Source of the DNA: Bacillota bacterium
Lineage (GTDB): Bacteria > Bacillota > UBA4882 > UBA8346
Direction of reading: 5' to 3'
Assembly: GCA_023401925.1 (NCBI GenBank)
Contig: JAEXDA010000043.1
Coordinates: forward strand, 434,001 to 498,000
DNA length: 64,000 nt
Shown here: positions 32,887 to 42,560 of the stretch, piece after piece
How positions within the stretch are numbered: the first letter of the stretch is position 1
Layout of the letters: every line of letters starts with the position of its first letter
Made by a program: the position numbers and the translations under genes
The notes under the pieces: generated by a model
What the model was told of the DNA's origin: nothing
The model's input: the letters and a program-made list of their open reading frames with translations, nothing else
The model's database searches: none

Positions 32887-33555
32887 TTATAATCCGATGG
32901 TGATTCCGGCGCGGAAAGTGTTGTCGTGATCATGCGTCAAGTCGTTTTCATAAGCAAACTTAGCAGCCATTTTAGGACTTACTTTGTATTGAGCGCCGAC
33001 CCTCAATTCCTGACCCCTCCAATTGGAAGGGTTATATTCCATTTCTCCGCCTACACTGAATCTTGAACCTAATTTAACATTAACACCCGGCGTTAAGGCT
33101 AAATTATGATTTTTTTCGGTTGATGTGGCGTTCCTGGATTCCAAATTGCCGTATGCATAAAAAAACCGGGTATCTTTCCATAATGATAGGCCATAGCTTG
33201 AAATTTTCGACTGATCAAGATCAAAACCGCCGTAAATCGTGTATCCGCTGCCGTGACGGCTTGGGGATATCAATGCTTTCACCAACTTTTGGCCATGAAA
33301 CCCCTCTTTAAAATCCCCTGAAAATTGACCGCTGATGGTAACTGCCGGGGTTATCCCGTAACCGATTTCCATATTATAAAGCGGCGTGGGATTTTCTCCG
33401 GATTGAAAGGCTCCGCTCATCTCAAGCCCTAACCCTGCAGGCGCTAAAATAATACCATTTTCAGCCCCTAAAGAAAGGGCATTTCCAAAAGCGGTTCCAA
33501 CGGTGAGAGAAATTAACGCAAAAAATGTAACGAAGGCGATGATTAATTTTTTCAT
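32887..33555 (-). CDS. Exported beta-barrel-like protein of unknown function
   Basis: I start at the ATG at 33555, ten bases after GAGGTG, giving 222 residues. A clear signal peptide (KKLIIAFVTFFALISLTVG, then AFG, ~1-25) leads into ~200 residues of alternating polar/apolar strands with many Gly, Tyr and Ser, such as YNMEIGYGITPAVTISGQFS, YTIYGGFDLDQ and FRAGITIGL at the end. This pattern resembles an outer-membrane or porin-like barrel of ~10 strands; the usual final aromatic is Leu. I recognise no family. In a spore former it would imply an outer membrane. A secreted wall-bound beta protein is the alternative. Confidence 0.6.
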   Translation of the reverse strand: MKKLIIAFVTFFALISLTVGTAFGNALSLGAENGIILAPAGLGLEMSGAFQSGENPTPLYNMEIGYGITPAVTISGQFSGDFKEGFHGQKLVKALISPSRHGSGYTIYGGFDLDQSKISSYGLSLWKDTRFFYAYGNLESRNATSTEKNHNLALTPGVNVKLGSRFSVGGEMEYNPSNWRGQELRVGAQYKVSPKMAAKFAYENDLTHDHDNTFRAGITIGL

Positions 33556-33741
33556 CAAAAAGCGCACCTCTTTTCTTAAATTCATAGGTGCGTTTTCTTG
33601 ATTTTGATTGCACTTTCCTTTGATAATAATCTGTCAAGACAGTAAAAGAGAACCAAATGGCCTGTAAATTTGTAATAATGGAACAAAAAAATCATTTCCT
33701 ATAACGAATTGGCAACATCCCCATATTTTGTAAGATTAATT

Positions 33742-34650
33742 TTAGTTTTGGGCAAAAGCCTTTTTTAATTTGGCAATTTCAATTTTATTCATTGCAAACA
33801 GTTTTTCCATGATTCTTTCAGACTGCTCTTCATTACTATTTTGCAATAACTCGCCCAATGCGGTGGGTATTATTTGCCAGGACAAACCGAATTTATCTTT
33901 TAACCATCCGCATGGTTGACTCTCTCCGTTTTCGGAAAGTTTTTCCCATAGGTTGTCAACCTCTTCCTGGGATTCGCAATTCACAAAAAAAGAAATGGCC
34001 GGAGTGAAAGGAAACGGATGCGCCATATAACCGTCGACGCAACGGAATTCTTGACCATTCAAGGTGAAAAGAGCTTCTTTCACGCTCTTTCCGGCGTCCG
34101 GATGCTTCAGTTCCCTTTTCGATTGATGATAATATTCAATTTGATGAATTTTCGATTCCTCAAATAAAGAAATATATAAATTCATTGCTTCTTCGGCTTT
34201 TCCGTTTTGTTCACCGGTAAATATCAAAAAAGGGGTGATTTTAGGAGAACGGAGAGAAAGAGAAAATTGCCAGGAAACACCGAATCGATCGGTCAGCCAA
34301 CCAAATTTTTCACGGAAGGGATACTTTCCCAGGGGCATTAAGATAGTTCCACCCACCTGAAATTTGGCCCAAAGATTCTCCCTTTCCTCTTCGGTTTGAC
34401 AGTTTACAAAAAACGACACCGCAGGTGTGAATGAAAACTGCGAGCCGCCGTTAAAAGCCACAAACTCTTCCCCATCCAGTTCAAAGGTTACCGACATGAC
34501 CGAACCTTCCGCCCGGCCGGCTATTTCAGCTCCGGACTTACCATAACGGAAAACATGAATAATCTTTGAACTAGGAAAAATAGCGGTATAAAAATTTACA
34601 GCTTCTTCAGTCTGGTTTTCGTACCATAAGTAAGGGACAATTTTCTTCAT
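33742..34650 (-). CDS. Tandem PhnB/VOC-fold protein (3-demethylubiquinone methyltransferase-like fold)
   Basis: Start at the ATG at 34650 behind AAGGAAG, 302 residues. Two homologous VOC halves: KIVPYLWYENQTEEAVNFYT (~2-21) with FGWLTDRFGVSWQFSL, and TPFLIFTGEQNGKAEEAMNL (~142-161) with GWLKDKFGLSWQIIP. Each carries the FFVNC strand (AVSFFVNCQT, AISFFVNCES). Such PhnB-like proteins have unknown substrates, despite the inherited methyltransferase name. The stretch after ~280 is a helical tail. Part of an accessory set of stand-alone enzymes. Confidence 0.82.
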   Translation of the reverse strand: MKKIVPYLWYENQTEEAVNFYTAIFPSSKIIHVFRYGKSGAEIAGRAEGSVMSVTFELDGEEFVAFNGGSQFSFTPAVSFFVNCQTEEERENLWAKFQVGGTILMPLGKYPFREKFGWLTDRFGVSWQFSLSLRSPKITPFLIFTGEQNGKAEEAMNLYISLFEESKIHQIEYYHQSKRELKHPDAGKSVKEALFTLNGQEFRCVDGYMAHPFPFTPAISFFVNCESQEEVDNLWEKLSENGESQPCGWLKDKFGLSWQIIPTALGELLQNSNEEQSERIMEKLFAMNKIEIAKLKKAFAQN

Positions 34651-34696
34651 AAGTGCTTCCTTTTGACGAGTATTTGTGATAGTTCCATTCCGGGAT

Positions 34697-35479
34697 TTAG
34701 GACTCACGGTAAAGATCTTTGGCGGATATTTCAGGATGACGATAGCGTTTTCTGTTAATGGTTTGAGTCCCATACTCTATGGCTTCTACGGGGCACCATT
34801 GAATACAGGCCAGACAGTGCTCGCAATTTCCCAGCCATTCGGGCTTTTCATTGACCATTTTGATGTTTTGAACGGGGCACACCTTTTCGCAAGTATGACA
34901 ATGATTACATTTTTCGTTGACATTAAAATTCCGGTCCAGTTTTGGAAATTTCGGAAACATTGACCGATAAGCCATATTGCCGATTCCGTTGAAGAAAAAA
35001 TTATTCCTTTCAATGGCGCTGTTTTGTTGATTTTCAATCATCCCGGCGATCGTTGCGACCTTTTGTTTTTCTTTTGAAAAAAGTTTTTTTTGTTTTACGT
35101 TTGAATAGGCCCCGTACTTTACCAAGTAGTTGCCCGGCACTTTAATCATATATCCGGCATTTAGAGTCAAACCTCTGGCGTTCAATAATTTTTGGGTTTG
35201 CAACAAAGTGCCCCCTGCCAATCCCCCATAAGTACAGATGGCAAAGATATAGTTCGCCCTGTCCGGTTCCATCCTGTTGATAAAATCCACCACAATTCTA
35301 GGCATTCCCAAGCAATACACGGGGAAAATAATTCCCAAATTATCGGTGTTACAATCAATGGATTGGTTGATGACTTTGGGAATGGAAAAGATTTGGGCAT
35401 CCGGTAGTTTGGCGGCAATATCCTTGGCTACGGCAAGAGAATTCCCGGTTGCTGAAAAATAAAACAAGTGGGTTTTCAT
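34697..35479 (-). CDS. EFR1-type flavodoxin-ferredoxin protein
   Basis: 260 residues. An N-terminal flavodoxin-like domain with the FMN phosphate loop YFSATGNSLAVAKDIA (~7-22) and GIIFPVYCLGMPRIV (~49-63), then two 4Fe-4S motifs, CNHCHTCEKVCPVQNI (~193-208) and CEHCLACIQWCPVEAI (~220-235). EFR1 proteins are presumed electron-transfer modules of anaerobes. Its ATG overlaps the stop of the upstream acetyltransferase gene by four bases. Confidence 0.88.
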   Translation of the reverse strand: MKTHLFYFSATGNSLAVAKDIAAKLPDAQIFSIPKVINQSIDCNTDNLGIIFPVYCLGMPRIVVDFINRMEPDRANYIFAICTYGGLAGGTLLQTQKLLNARGLTLNAGYMIKVPGNYLVKYGAYSNVKQKKLFSKEKQKVATIAGMIENQQNSAIERNNFFFNGIGNMAYRSMFPKFPKLDRNFNVNEKCNHCHTCEKVCPVQNIKMVNEKPEWLGNCEHCLACIQWCPVEAIEYGTQTINRKRYRHPEISAKDLYRES

Positions 35480-35931
35480 GATTTCGACTCCTTTTCCTCA
35501 AAATATTTAATGAAGTTTTTCTGCTCTTTAGTGCACGAGTATCCGCAGGCCATATAAAATGCATGGGCGCCGGTTCGGCTAGCCCCCGATACCAAACGGA
35601 CACCATTAGCGCCGGTATCAAGCGCCCATTGTTCAGCATGATTCAAGAGTTTCTTTCCAATACCTTTTTTTTTAAAATCAGAGGATACTGCGATTCCCAT
35701 AATGTTTTTCAAGGGAGGCGCATAGAGCAAATCATAGTCGCAGGCATGAATATAACCCACTATTTTTCCATCAACCAGAGCTACCACTATTTTATGGGTA
35801 CAATCCCTTAACAATTTCTCCAATTTAACCTCAACGGCTTCAAGCGGATACTCATATCCCATTTCATTTTGGTTGAGTAATTTAATCTCAATACAATCTC
35901 CGATCTCGCAATCCCGAATCAAAATATTCAT
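35476..35931 (-). CDS. GNAT family N-acetyltransferase
   Basis: 151 residues. The acetyl-CoA pyrophosphate loop is VSSDFKKKGIGKKLLNHAE (~86-104), followed by AFYMACGYSCTKEQKNF (~127-143), standard GNAT elements. Substrate unknown. It overlaps the EFR1 gene, so they share a transcript. Confidence 0.85.
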   Translation of the reverse strand: MNILIRDCEIGDCIEIKLLNQNEMGYEYPLEAVEVKLEKLLRDCTHKIVVALVDGKIVGYIHACDYDLLYAPPLKNIMGIAVSSDFKKKGIGKKLLNHAEQWALDTGANGVRLVSGASRTGAHAFYMACGYSCTKEQKNFIKYFEEKESKS

Positions 35932-36068
35932 TCTGAGCCCCTTCCTTTATTAATAGAAGTTCCTTTACCCTTGGTTTAACATTTTCAATCAATAGGTTCT
36001 CAAATACACTAAATACGTATGGGTAATGATAATAATCGCATATGAACTTGCCTGATTGAGGTTTTTTA

Positions 36069-37247
36069 TCATTTCCCTTGTAAATATTTTGAGAATGTTT
36101 CTATGCACTCTTTCAAAGCGGACTTGATTTCTTTGGTTTCCGTAATCCCCCGTTCCCACCACCAGTTTTTGATCTGGAGAGGGTTTTTGCCTTGGTGCTT
36201 TTCCGGTTCAAATCTGGCTATCAACCGGTCGCCGTAAAGCACCGGGAGCACGTAATAACCATATTTCCGTTTGCCGGGGGGCAAATAAACTTCCCAAGTG
36301 TATTTAAAGTTGAAAAGTTTTTCAACCAGCTCCCGGTCCCATAAAAGATTATCGAGAGGGGCCAAAAAATGCATTCTTTTTTCCGGTTGATTCATTCCCT
36401 CCAAAATTCCCAGATCTTCTTTCCTCATATAAAATATTTCATCCATTCCCTCGATGGATAAGCTTACCAGGCTTTTTTCTTCCACCAGCTCTGAAAGGAT
36501 CGCAAGTCGTAAACCCTTATCCCCAAGAAACTGCCCCAGCCATCCCTCGCCATTCCGTCCCCAAAGGAATCCGATCCCGCCAATCCTTCTTTTGATATAC
36601 CATTTTACGAAATCGTGATCGTTGGCAAAGGGATCAGGGGCATCCAAAAGCTCACAGGGAAGAAGATTTTCGATCCGGTCGTATATTTTCTGGGTATTTT
36701 TCTTCTTGAAAATTCCTAATTCGCCGGTATTGAACAGATAATCCATGGTGGCGCCGGAAAGGTTCCGGTGTCCCCAGCGCCCTTTCCCGGCCCGTCCAAG
36801 GTCAATTTGAGTCGATTGCAGCGGACCTCTCACTGTCAAATTCTTACGGACTTCGTCGGCAAAATCGAGAGCTTCAAGAGAGTGGCGATAATTTAAACTT
36901 CGGATCACTTCTTTTTCCTTCTCTTTTCTCAGACGTTGAAAAAAAGGCCAGTCTTCCCGCAAATAAATGGCCATCATCTTATCCCAGCCGTCCAGCAATG
37001 AGCGGTCCGTGTATAACATCTTTTCCAGGACAGCGGGGCGGTAGCCTCGGATTCGCGACTGCAGAACCAAATCGGGATTCCGTCCCACAACATGTAAGGG
37101 ATCATACTGAATACATCCGACTCTGTGAATATATTCCAGTATTCCCCGCTCTCCAACAAACGTGTCTGCGCTGCTCAACCCCTGGTAATGGATTAAAAAG
37201 CAACGCGCCTCCCGGGGGGTGATTTTATAATTTGTAATCTCTTTTCC
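36069..37247 (-). CDS. YcaQ/AlkZ-like winged-helix DNA glycosylase family protein
   Basis: Start at the ATG at 37247, five bases after AAAGGA, giving 392 residues; a GTG 15 codons earlier is less well placed. EARCFLIHYQGL, VGCIQYDPLHVVGRNPDLVL (~40-59) and PLDNLLWDRELVEKLFNFKY (~310-329) match the winged-helix family that includes E. coli YcaQ (interstrand cross-link unhooking) and Streptomyces AlkZ. VGRNPDLVLQSR follows the QYDP helix, the part that in AlkZ-like enzymes contains the catalytic QxQ/QxD. Exact substrate unknown; self-resistance to a genotoxin is possible. Confidence 0.8.
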   Translation of the reverse strand, partial: GKEITNYKITPREARCFLIHYQGLSSADTFVGERGILEYIHRVGCIQYDPLHVVGRNPDLVLQSRIRGYRPAVLEKMLYTDRSLLDGWDKMMAIYLREDWPFFQRLRKEKEKEVIRSLNYRHSLEALDFADEVRKNLTVRGPLQSTQIDLGRAGKGRWGHRNLSGATMDYLFNTGELGIFKKKNTQKIYDRIENLLPCELLDAPDPFANDHDFVKWYIKRRIGGIGFLWGRNGEGWLGQFLGDKGLRLAILSELVEEKSLVSLSIEGMDEIFYMRKEDLGILEGMNQPEKRMHFLAPLDNLLWDRELVEKLFNFKYTWEVYLPPGKRKYGYYVLPVLYGDRLIARFEPEKHQGKNPLQIKNWWWERGITETKEIKSALKECIETFSKYLQGK

Positions 37248-37329
37248 CATCTGCGTCCTTTTTTGTTTCCGTTCGAAATGCTTTTTCGACACCTTTTTTC
37301 ATCCAAAAGGAATGTTTGTTTTCTATTTT

Positions 37330-37629
37330 CTATATAAGCTCACCTTGGGCTATCATTTTCACTTTGCCGCCAACCTCAATGTTATAGCGGTTCTTTTCCA
37401 GATTTGACTTGATATACAAAATGGATTGTCGGCCGATTTCATAACCTTGCTCAACGCTGATGTCGATTTCACGGGAGCCAAAATATTGGTAATGGGTCAA
37501 ATAAGCTGCTAAACAACCATTGGCGCTACCTGTGGCAGGGTCTTCCGGAATACCGAAATCATCGGCAAACATTCTACAATGGATGGCATCTAAAAGCTCC
37601 TTCTGATCTAAAAAAAAGGTACCTCCGAG
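37330..37629 (-). pseudogene. PhzF-family C-terminal fragment, 5'-truncated
   Basis: The frame reads HCRMFADDFGIPEDPATG (~37545-37600) and continues to QGELI. EDPATGSANG is the PhzF family signature that normally follows ~180-200 upstream residues; here the open frame is stopped by a TAG at 37632-37630, right after a terminator hairpin. Homology clearly begins before the first ATG (37572), so only the last ~85 residues of a ~280-residue isomerase remain. It is probably a remnant of rearrangement, not a functional gene. Confidence 0.7.
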
Positions 37630-37652
37630 CTATTAAAAGCTCGCTCTGAGGT
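37610..37652 (-). terminator. Terminator of the terpene-cyclase-fold gene
   Basis: ACCTC/GAGGT (37621-37625, 37648-37652) around CGAGC/GCTCG (37626-37630, 37639-37643), followed three bases later on the minus strand by TTTTTTTT. It directly abuts the truncated PhzF frame. Confidence 0.65.
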
Positions 37653-37749
37653 ATTAAAAGTGCGTTCTGCCGCTTAGGCTCGCTGCCGTTCTTTTATCTC
37701 GTAAATCATGTTCCTCCGGTCTTCTTTACCCCCGGTTCATAGTTTTTTC

Positions 37750-38601
37750 TCAAATAGGATTTACATGATTTCTCTCAAGGTTTTTCACTATCTCATGGTA
37801 ACGTTCAGTCGCAAGTTCGCTGGGTTCCCCTTTTTTACAGAAAATAAATCCGGCTAACTTCTGATTAGGGCGTTCCACAATAATCTGACTATGAATTACC
37901 TTGGATTCCAACACCGCGAGCGCCTCCAAAAATCTCCGGTCTTTCTTTGCCTTATCATAAAAAGACAAAACATAGACATAAAAGAAAAGGTTGTAATTTA
38001 CGAAAGGATACGCCACTTGCATAAATAAGGTGCCGATTCCATAGTGACAAGGGCCGAGAGGCATGCGGGTTTCCCAATGCGCGAGCAGAAACTCAACCCC
38101 TTTGTCAAGAGCTTCGTGGGTATTGAGAAAATGTGTAAATCGGAATGCGTCTAAAGCCGCCAAGGTTGGGCCCGGATTGGAAAACTCCGTTTCCGGGCCT
38201 CTTCCGAAGCTGAACTTACTGCAACGCCAACCACCATCGGTATGCTGAATTTCTAACAGGTGCTCCAAGGTTCTCTTGAGCCGGTTGTCAACAGCATAAC
38301 CCAAATGACAAAGAGTTCTGGCGGCGTTAATGGTATGGCAAGGGTATATTGCGCCTTGCGGGGAAAGCTTAAATCGTCCGTCTTCCCGCCAGGTGCTTAC
38401 GATCAGCTCGGCAGTCTCTTTTATTATAGGTTCGGAACGGTCTATTCCCAATTCTAACAGCATCAATATGCAATCGAGAGTTGTAAAGGGACTTCCTTTC
38501 ATGAGCCGCTTGTCGGGAGTGGCCCAATAATCACCACCATTGTGATGGCGTTTTGCCAAAATCCCTTTCACATCGGATTGATATTGCTTATTTACCGCCA
38601 C
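37750..38601 (-). CDS. Squalene-hopene cyclase/prenyltransferase-fold protein
   Basis: 283 residues of alpha-alpha barrel repeats with the GGW box HTDGGWRCSKFSFGRGPETE (~119-138) and NPGPTLAALDAFR (~141-153), features of the terpene cyclase/prenyltransferase superfamily. No catalytic DxDD motif of hopene cyclases is visible and the length is only half that of a full cyclase, so it is a short stand-alone barrel protein of unknown function. Convergent remnant genes lie on both sides. Confidence 0.65.
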   Translation of the reverse strand: MAVNKQYQSDVKGILAKRHHNGGDYWATPDKRLMKGSPFTTLDCILMLLELGIDRSEPIIKETAELIVSTWREDGRFKLSPQGAIYPCHTINAARTLCHLGYAVDNRLKRTLEHLLEIQHTDGGWRCSKFSFGRGPETEFSNPGPTLAALDAFRFTHFLNTHEALDKGVEFLLAHWETRMPLGPCHYGIGTLFMQVAYPFVNYNLFFYVYVLSFYDKAKKDRRFLEALAVLESKVIHSQIIVERPNQKLAGFIFCKKGEPSELATERYHEIVKNLERNHVNPI

Positions 38602-38752
38602 AGCTATCCCCCCTCCGTATCCCCATTTGTATGAATGACATCCCTATCGAAAATACATTCACCGCCATTCCATTTTTTATCGCGAAGTAAGGATTATTTG
38701 GGATACAATTTGTGAAACAACTTGCTTCAAGGTAAGGAGACTGCCCCATAAA

Positions 38753-39115
38753 CTAATATAAATTGATGGGAATGCGGTGCCCGTCCTTTTTTAACTCCCT
38801 GGGAAGCCAATAGGTTTTGCCCTCCGAATAACGATGATTGGGGAAAAGAGTAACCTGCAAGGTTTTCAGATCGAATATATAGGAGTAAACCGTTGGATAT
38901 TGGCCTTCCTGATGGGTTTGATCCAAGAGCGTCTTAACCCTTTCCTTGGTGATGGTTTGGCGCTGAGCCCCCTTGAATGCGGATTGGATCTGATTAAACC
39001 TATTACAGGGATAGGTACCGATTTTCGGAATCGCCAAAACCTCTTTGATTTCAATGACCCGTTGTATTAAAAAGAGTCGCCATAAATTACAAATATCAAC
39101 AATGATAGTATACAT
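38753..39115 (-). pseudogene. C-terminal remnant of a linear amide C-N hydrolase (choloylglycine hydrolase-like)
   Basis: 120 codons. The last ~80 residues resemble the end of Ntn-type amide hydrolases: YPCNRFNQIQSAF (~35-47), LLDQTHQEGQYPTVYSYIFD (~63-82) and LQVTLFPNHR. The nucleophile-cysteine half is absent, and the first ~30 codons look unrelated. The frame begins at the stop of the upstream gene. I read it as a truncated gene; a small intact gene is possible. Confidence 0.45.
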
Positions 39116-40830
39116 TATTTTTTTGAATGATTATTATAATTTTTGCCAATGATAATGGTGCGGAAAAAATCATCACCGGAATCAGCTTTCATCAGGGCGG
39201 TGATAATGGCAGGCAGAGTAGCGGGGCCTGGGTAAATCAAGTAGCGAGGTTCCCAGGTTGGTTGAAATTTAGATTTAAAGGAATGTAAACCTTTAAAATT
39301 ATAATATTGGTTCAAGTGCTCATAGACATAATTGATCGCTTTTTCCACCAGGGGGTCTTTCGGTCCGTTACCGACTCCGGCCAGAGCCGATAAACCAAGG
39401 TTGAAGCTGGCGTATCTGTTTTTCTTGGCCCATTCAAATAGAGATACAAACATAAACTCCATGGTTCCCGGTTCGGCATATTGCCGTTTACGCATTAAAT
39501 CGACAGTCATTTCATTTTTTTGATATTCCGGAAACACATTGGCAAAGGCTATGGGATGACCGTCTGCGCCGGTAATTGTCATGACCGGACTGTGACGGAT
39601 ATAATCATCATCAAACCACCCGAGAGAAAACCGCTTTTCAGAACTTTTCATAGCGGTCAACCACTCATCACTGATAATTTTTAATTGATGGATAAAAGCA
39701 TCGTCATGAGGCGGCTCATGCATTCGGGCATGATAACCGGCTTTGTTCAAACGATTGACGGGAGTTCGCAAGGCCTTGCCGGCTCTCCCTTCCAGCGTGA
39801 ATTTTTCCAAATCGACGATTGCCTCTTGGCCTATACTGAGTACATTAAAACCGATCGATTGGTAAATCTTAAGATTATCGGGCAATGTCTGGTAAAAGGA
39901 AGGTAGCCAATCATTGATCGCGCAATATTTATCAAACTCAAGGATTGCGCTTAAGCAATCATTCGGAGGCCCAATGGGATCGCCGAGTACTAATGCGATT
40001 CGCCCTTTAACCACATAAGCAATGACAGTCCCTTCCCTGCTAAAAAAATAATGTTTGTCTTTTAAAAGCGCATATCGGGCCAAGGCTGTTTTTCCATAGG
40101 CCTCAACAACCTTCTGAGCTAGTTGATGGACGGAATCGTCAACCGGATGATCCATAAAAACAGGGCGAACCAACATATATAAAGAATACCCCATCGTCGA
40201 AGCACCGACAAAATAGATCGAATCGGCAAAGAACCGCCCAAAACCGGTAACCGGCTGAAGACCGGGATCGTAAAACTCGGCAAACATGATAATGGTTTGC
40301 TGAAATGCCTGCCAAAAACCAAAATCAACGCTAAAATGCCGGTCTAGTAAATAAAATCCCGTCACGCCATAAGCTAAAGTGAATAAGAAGGCAAAAAAAA
40401 GAGTTTTTAACCCTTGTTTAACCGAAGGAGGATTGGAATGGGCGTGAAAATGAGGATAAGCGGTTAAAAGCCAAGCAGCCAGTAAGATTGATAATATGGC
40501 CTCTTCGTAATCCAGGCCTTTAATCATGTGGCTGACTGCTGAAATGATTAAAACAACTACCGTTAATAACCAAGCCACTCTCTTTCTTTGTTTTAACTTC
40601 CCGGCAAGCAACAGCAAGGCAAATCCGGCTAAAATAGCCGACAAGCGGCCACTTCGCCGGACAATGAGCGGTAAAAATTGGTTTAACAAACGGAAGCGCT
40701 CGGCCAAAGCCGGAGTTACGGCTGATAGAATGTTAACAATACCCATCAGCGCTGCAAAAAAACTTGCCGTCCAAACACTCCACACTTCAGCTAAGTAATG
40801 GTGTTTCATCGACTTAACCGAGTTCACCAC
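39115..40830 (-). CDS. Phosphatidylglycerol lysyltransferase C-terminal domain (DUF2156) membrane protein
   Basis: 571 residues. Residues ~1-230 hold six to seven membrane spans; ~245-560 form the DUF2156/MprF tandem-GNAT domain with YFFSREGTVIAYVVKGRIALV, VLGDPIGP (~295-302), FYQTLPDNLKIYQSIGFNVL (~326-345) and FNLGLSALAGVGN (~480-492). MprF proteins lysinylate or alanylate phosphatidylglycerol from aminoacyl-tRNA, giving resistance to cationic peptides. The usual N-terminal flippase of ~14 spans is shortened. The start is one of two adjacent GTG codons. It is followed by asnS upstream, which does not by itself suggest an asparaginyl donor. Confidence 0.82.
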   Translation of the reverse strand: MVNSVKSMKHHYLAEVWSVWTASFFAALMGIVNILSAVTPALAERFRLLNQFLPLIVRRSGRLSAILAGFALLLLAGKLKQRKRVAWLLTVVVLIISAVSHMIKGLDYEEAILSILLAAWLLTAYPHFHAHSNPPSVKQGLKTLFFAFLFTLAYGVTGFYLLDRHFSVDFGFWQAFQQTIIMFAEFYDPGLQPVTGFGRFFADSIYFVGASTMGYSLYMLVRPVFMDHPVDDSVHQLAQKVVEAYGKTALARYALLKDKHYFFSREGTVIAYVVKGRIALVLGDPIGPPNDCLSAILEFDKYCAINDWLPSFYQTLPDNLKIYQSIGFNVLSIGQEAIVDLEKFTLEGRAGKALRTPVNRLNKAGYHARMHEPPHDDAFIHQLKIISDEWLTAMKSSEKRFSLGWFDDDYIRHSPVMTITGADGHPIAFANVFPEYQKNEMTVDLMRKRQYAEPGTMEFMFVSLFEWAKKNRYASFNLGLSALAGVGNGPKDPLVEKAINYVYEHLNQYYNFKGLHSFKSKFQPTWEPRYLIYPGPATLPAIITALMKADSGDDFFRTIIIGKNYNNHSKK

Positions 40831-40845
40831 ATTCTTTCCATAAAC

Positions 40846-42237
40846 TTAAAATTCTGCAGAACCCGTGGTTCGCGGAAAAGGGATGACATCTCGAATATTG
40901 GACATGCCCGTTAAATACATGATGATTCTCTCAAACCCCAGTCCATAGCCGGCATGTTTGGTTCCGCCATACCTTCGGGTATCCAGGTACCACCCATAAT
41001 CTGCGTTGGATAAACCCATCTCTTTCAGGCGGCTTTCCAGAACCTCCAGCCGCTCTTCGCGCTGACTGCCGCCAATGATTTCCCCTACTCCCGGAACAAG
41101 CAAATCCATGGCGGCGACGGTTTTTTGGTCGTCGTTCATTCGCATATAAAAAGCTTTGATTTCTTTGGGGTAATGAATGACAAATACCGGTTTCTTAAAT
41201 ATTTTTTCCGTTAAGTACCGTTCGTGTTCGGTTTGTAGGTCGCTTCCCCACTTGACGGGATATTCGAAGGCGGCTTTTTCCTTTAACAAAAGTTCGACAG
41301 CCTCCGTGTAAGTAATTTTGCCAAAATCCGAATTGACGATGTTGTTGAGTCGCTCCAACAAACCCTGATCAATAAAATTATTGAAAAATTCCATTTCCTC
41401 CGGGGCGTTTTCCATTACATACCGGATTAAATATTTCACCATTTCCTCTGCTAAATCCATATTATCTTCCAATTCGGCAAAGGCGATTTCCGGTTCAATC
41501 ATCCAAAATTCAGCCGCATGTCTTGGCGTATTGGATTTTTCGGCTCTAAAAGTCGGCCCGAAAGTATAAATATTGCGGAATGCCATACAAAAAGTTTCGC
41601 CGCTTAATTGGCCGCTGACTGTCAAATTAGTTTCTTTACCGAAGAAATCCTGTCCGTAGTCTATCTTCCCTAAATCGTTTTTGGGCGGATTTTCCATACT
41701 GAGGGTTGTCACCCGAAACATTTCACCCGCGCCTTCGCAATCGCTACCGGTAATCAAAGGAGTATGAACGTATACAAAGTTCCGTTCCTGAAAGAAACGG
41801 TGAATTGCAAAGGCCGCCAATGAACGAACTCTGAATACGGCGGCAAAAGTATTGGTTCTGGGTCTTAAATGGGCGATTGTTCTTAAAAATTCAAAGGAAT
41901 GTTTTTTCTTTTGTAACGGATAATCAGGGGTCGAAGTGCCGGCAATTATAATTTTATTAGCTTTCAATTCGAAAGGCTGTTTAGCGCCGGGACTTTCCAC
42001 CAATTGACCGGTAACTTCAATGGAAGAACCCACGGAGAGTTTCACAATTTGAGCAAAATTCTCCAAAGAGTCGTCAAATACCACTTGCAGATTTTTAAAG
42101 AAGGATCCGTCGTTTAGTTCTATAAATCCAAATGTTTTTGAGTCTCGGAGCGTACGCACCCAACCCGAAAGATAAATCTCCTGGTTTAAATGAGCGGCAG
42201 TTTCCCGAAACAACTGTTTAATGAGTAATTTTTTCAA
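40846..42237 (-). CDS. asnS: Asparagine--tRNA ligase
   Basis: Start at the TTG at 42237, six bases after GGGGGG, giving 463 residues, the normal AsnRS length; the frame extends 38 codons further without a start signal. An OB-fold anticodon domain (~1-100) with [20 protein letters not shown], then the class II core with motif 2 [20 protein letters not shown] (~218-237) and motif 3 [13 protein letters not shown] (~430-442). It charges tRNA-Asn; its presence argues that Asn-tRNA need not come only from the amidotransferase route. No T-box was recognised upstream. Confidence 0.95.
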   Translation of the reverse strand: MKKLLIKQLFRETAAHLNQEIYLSGWVRTLRDSKTFGFIELNDGSFFKNLQVVFDDSLENFAQIVKLSVGSSIEVTGQLVESPGAKQPFELKANKIIIAGTSTPDYPLQKKKHSFEFLRTIAHLRPRTNTFAAVFRVRSLAAFAIHRFFQERNFVYVHTPLITGSDCEGAGEMFRVTTLSMENPPKNDLGKIDYGQDFFGKETNLTVSGQLSGETFCMAFRNIYTFGPTFRAEKSNTPRHAAEFWMIEPEIAFAELEDNMDLAEEMVKYLIRYVMENAPEEMEFFNNFIDQGLLERLNNIVNSDFGKITYTEAVELLLKEKAAFEYPVKWGSDLQTEHERYLTEKIFKKPVFVIHYPKEIKAFYMRMNDDQKTVAAMDLLVPGVGEIIGGSQREERLEVLESRLKEMGLSNADYGWYLDTRRYGGTKHAGYGLGFERIIMYLTGMSNIRDVIPFPRTTGSAEF

Positions 42238-42560
42238 TAGTATCCCCCCAAGTATAACCTGAATTTTAGACCTGTTTTTTTGGAAATATTTTTTTGGTAA
42301 ATCTTCGGTAATGAAATCAATTTTCCTGCTACTACCTAGAAAGGCTTTCACTTTTCTCCGGTAATTGGTCCTGTATTAAAACTTTTTTTGATTTTGGATA
42401 GAATTGTACCCGTTTCAACCGCAATTGGCAGTTTTTTTAAAAAGTGAGAATGTGTTCTTTGAATTGGGAAAAAATAATTGCAGAGATGAAAATTCTTGGT
42501 TTTTTTAATCCTCTACTCCGTTTCCGGGATATTCAATTACAAAATAAGAATGGTGAACCG

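Noticed and set aside
37610..37652. T-box or riboswitch before the PhzF fragment
   Set aside because: The GGTACC and hairpin look suggestive, but the structure is a simple terminator with a U-run and lacks T-box motifs.
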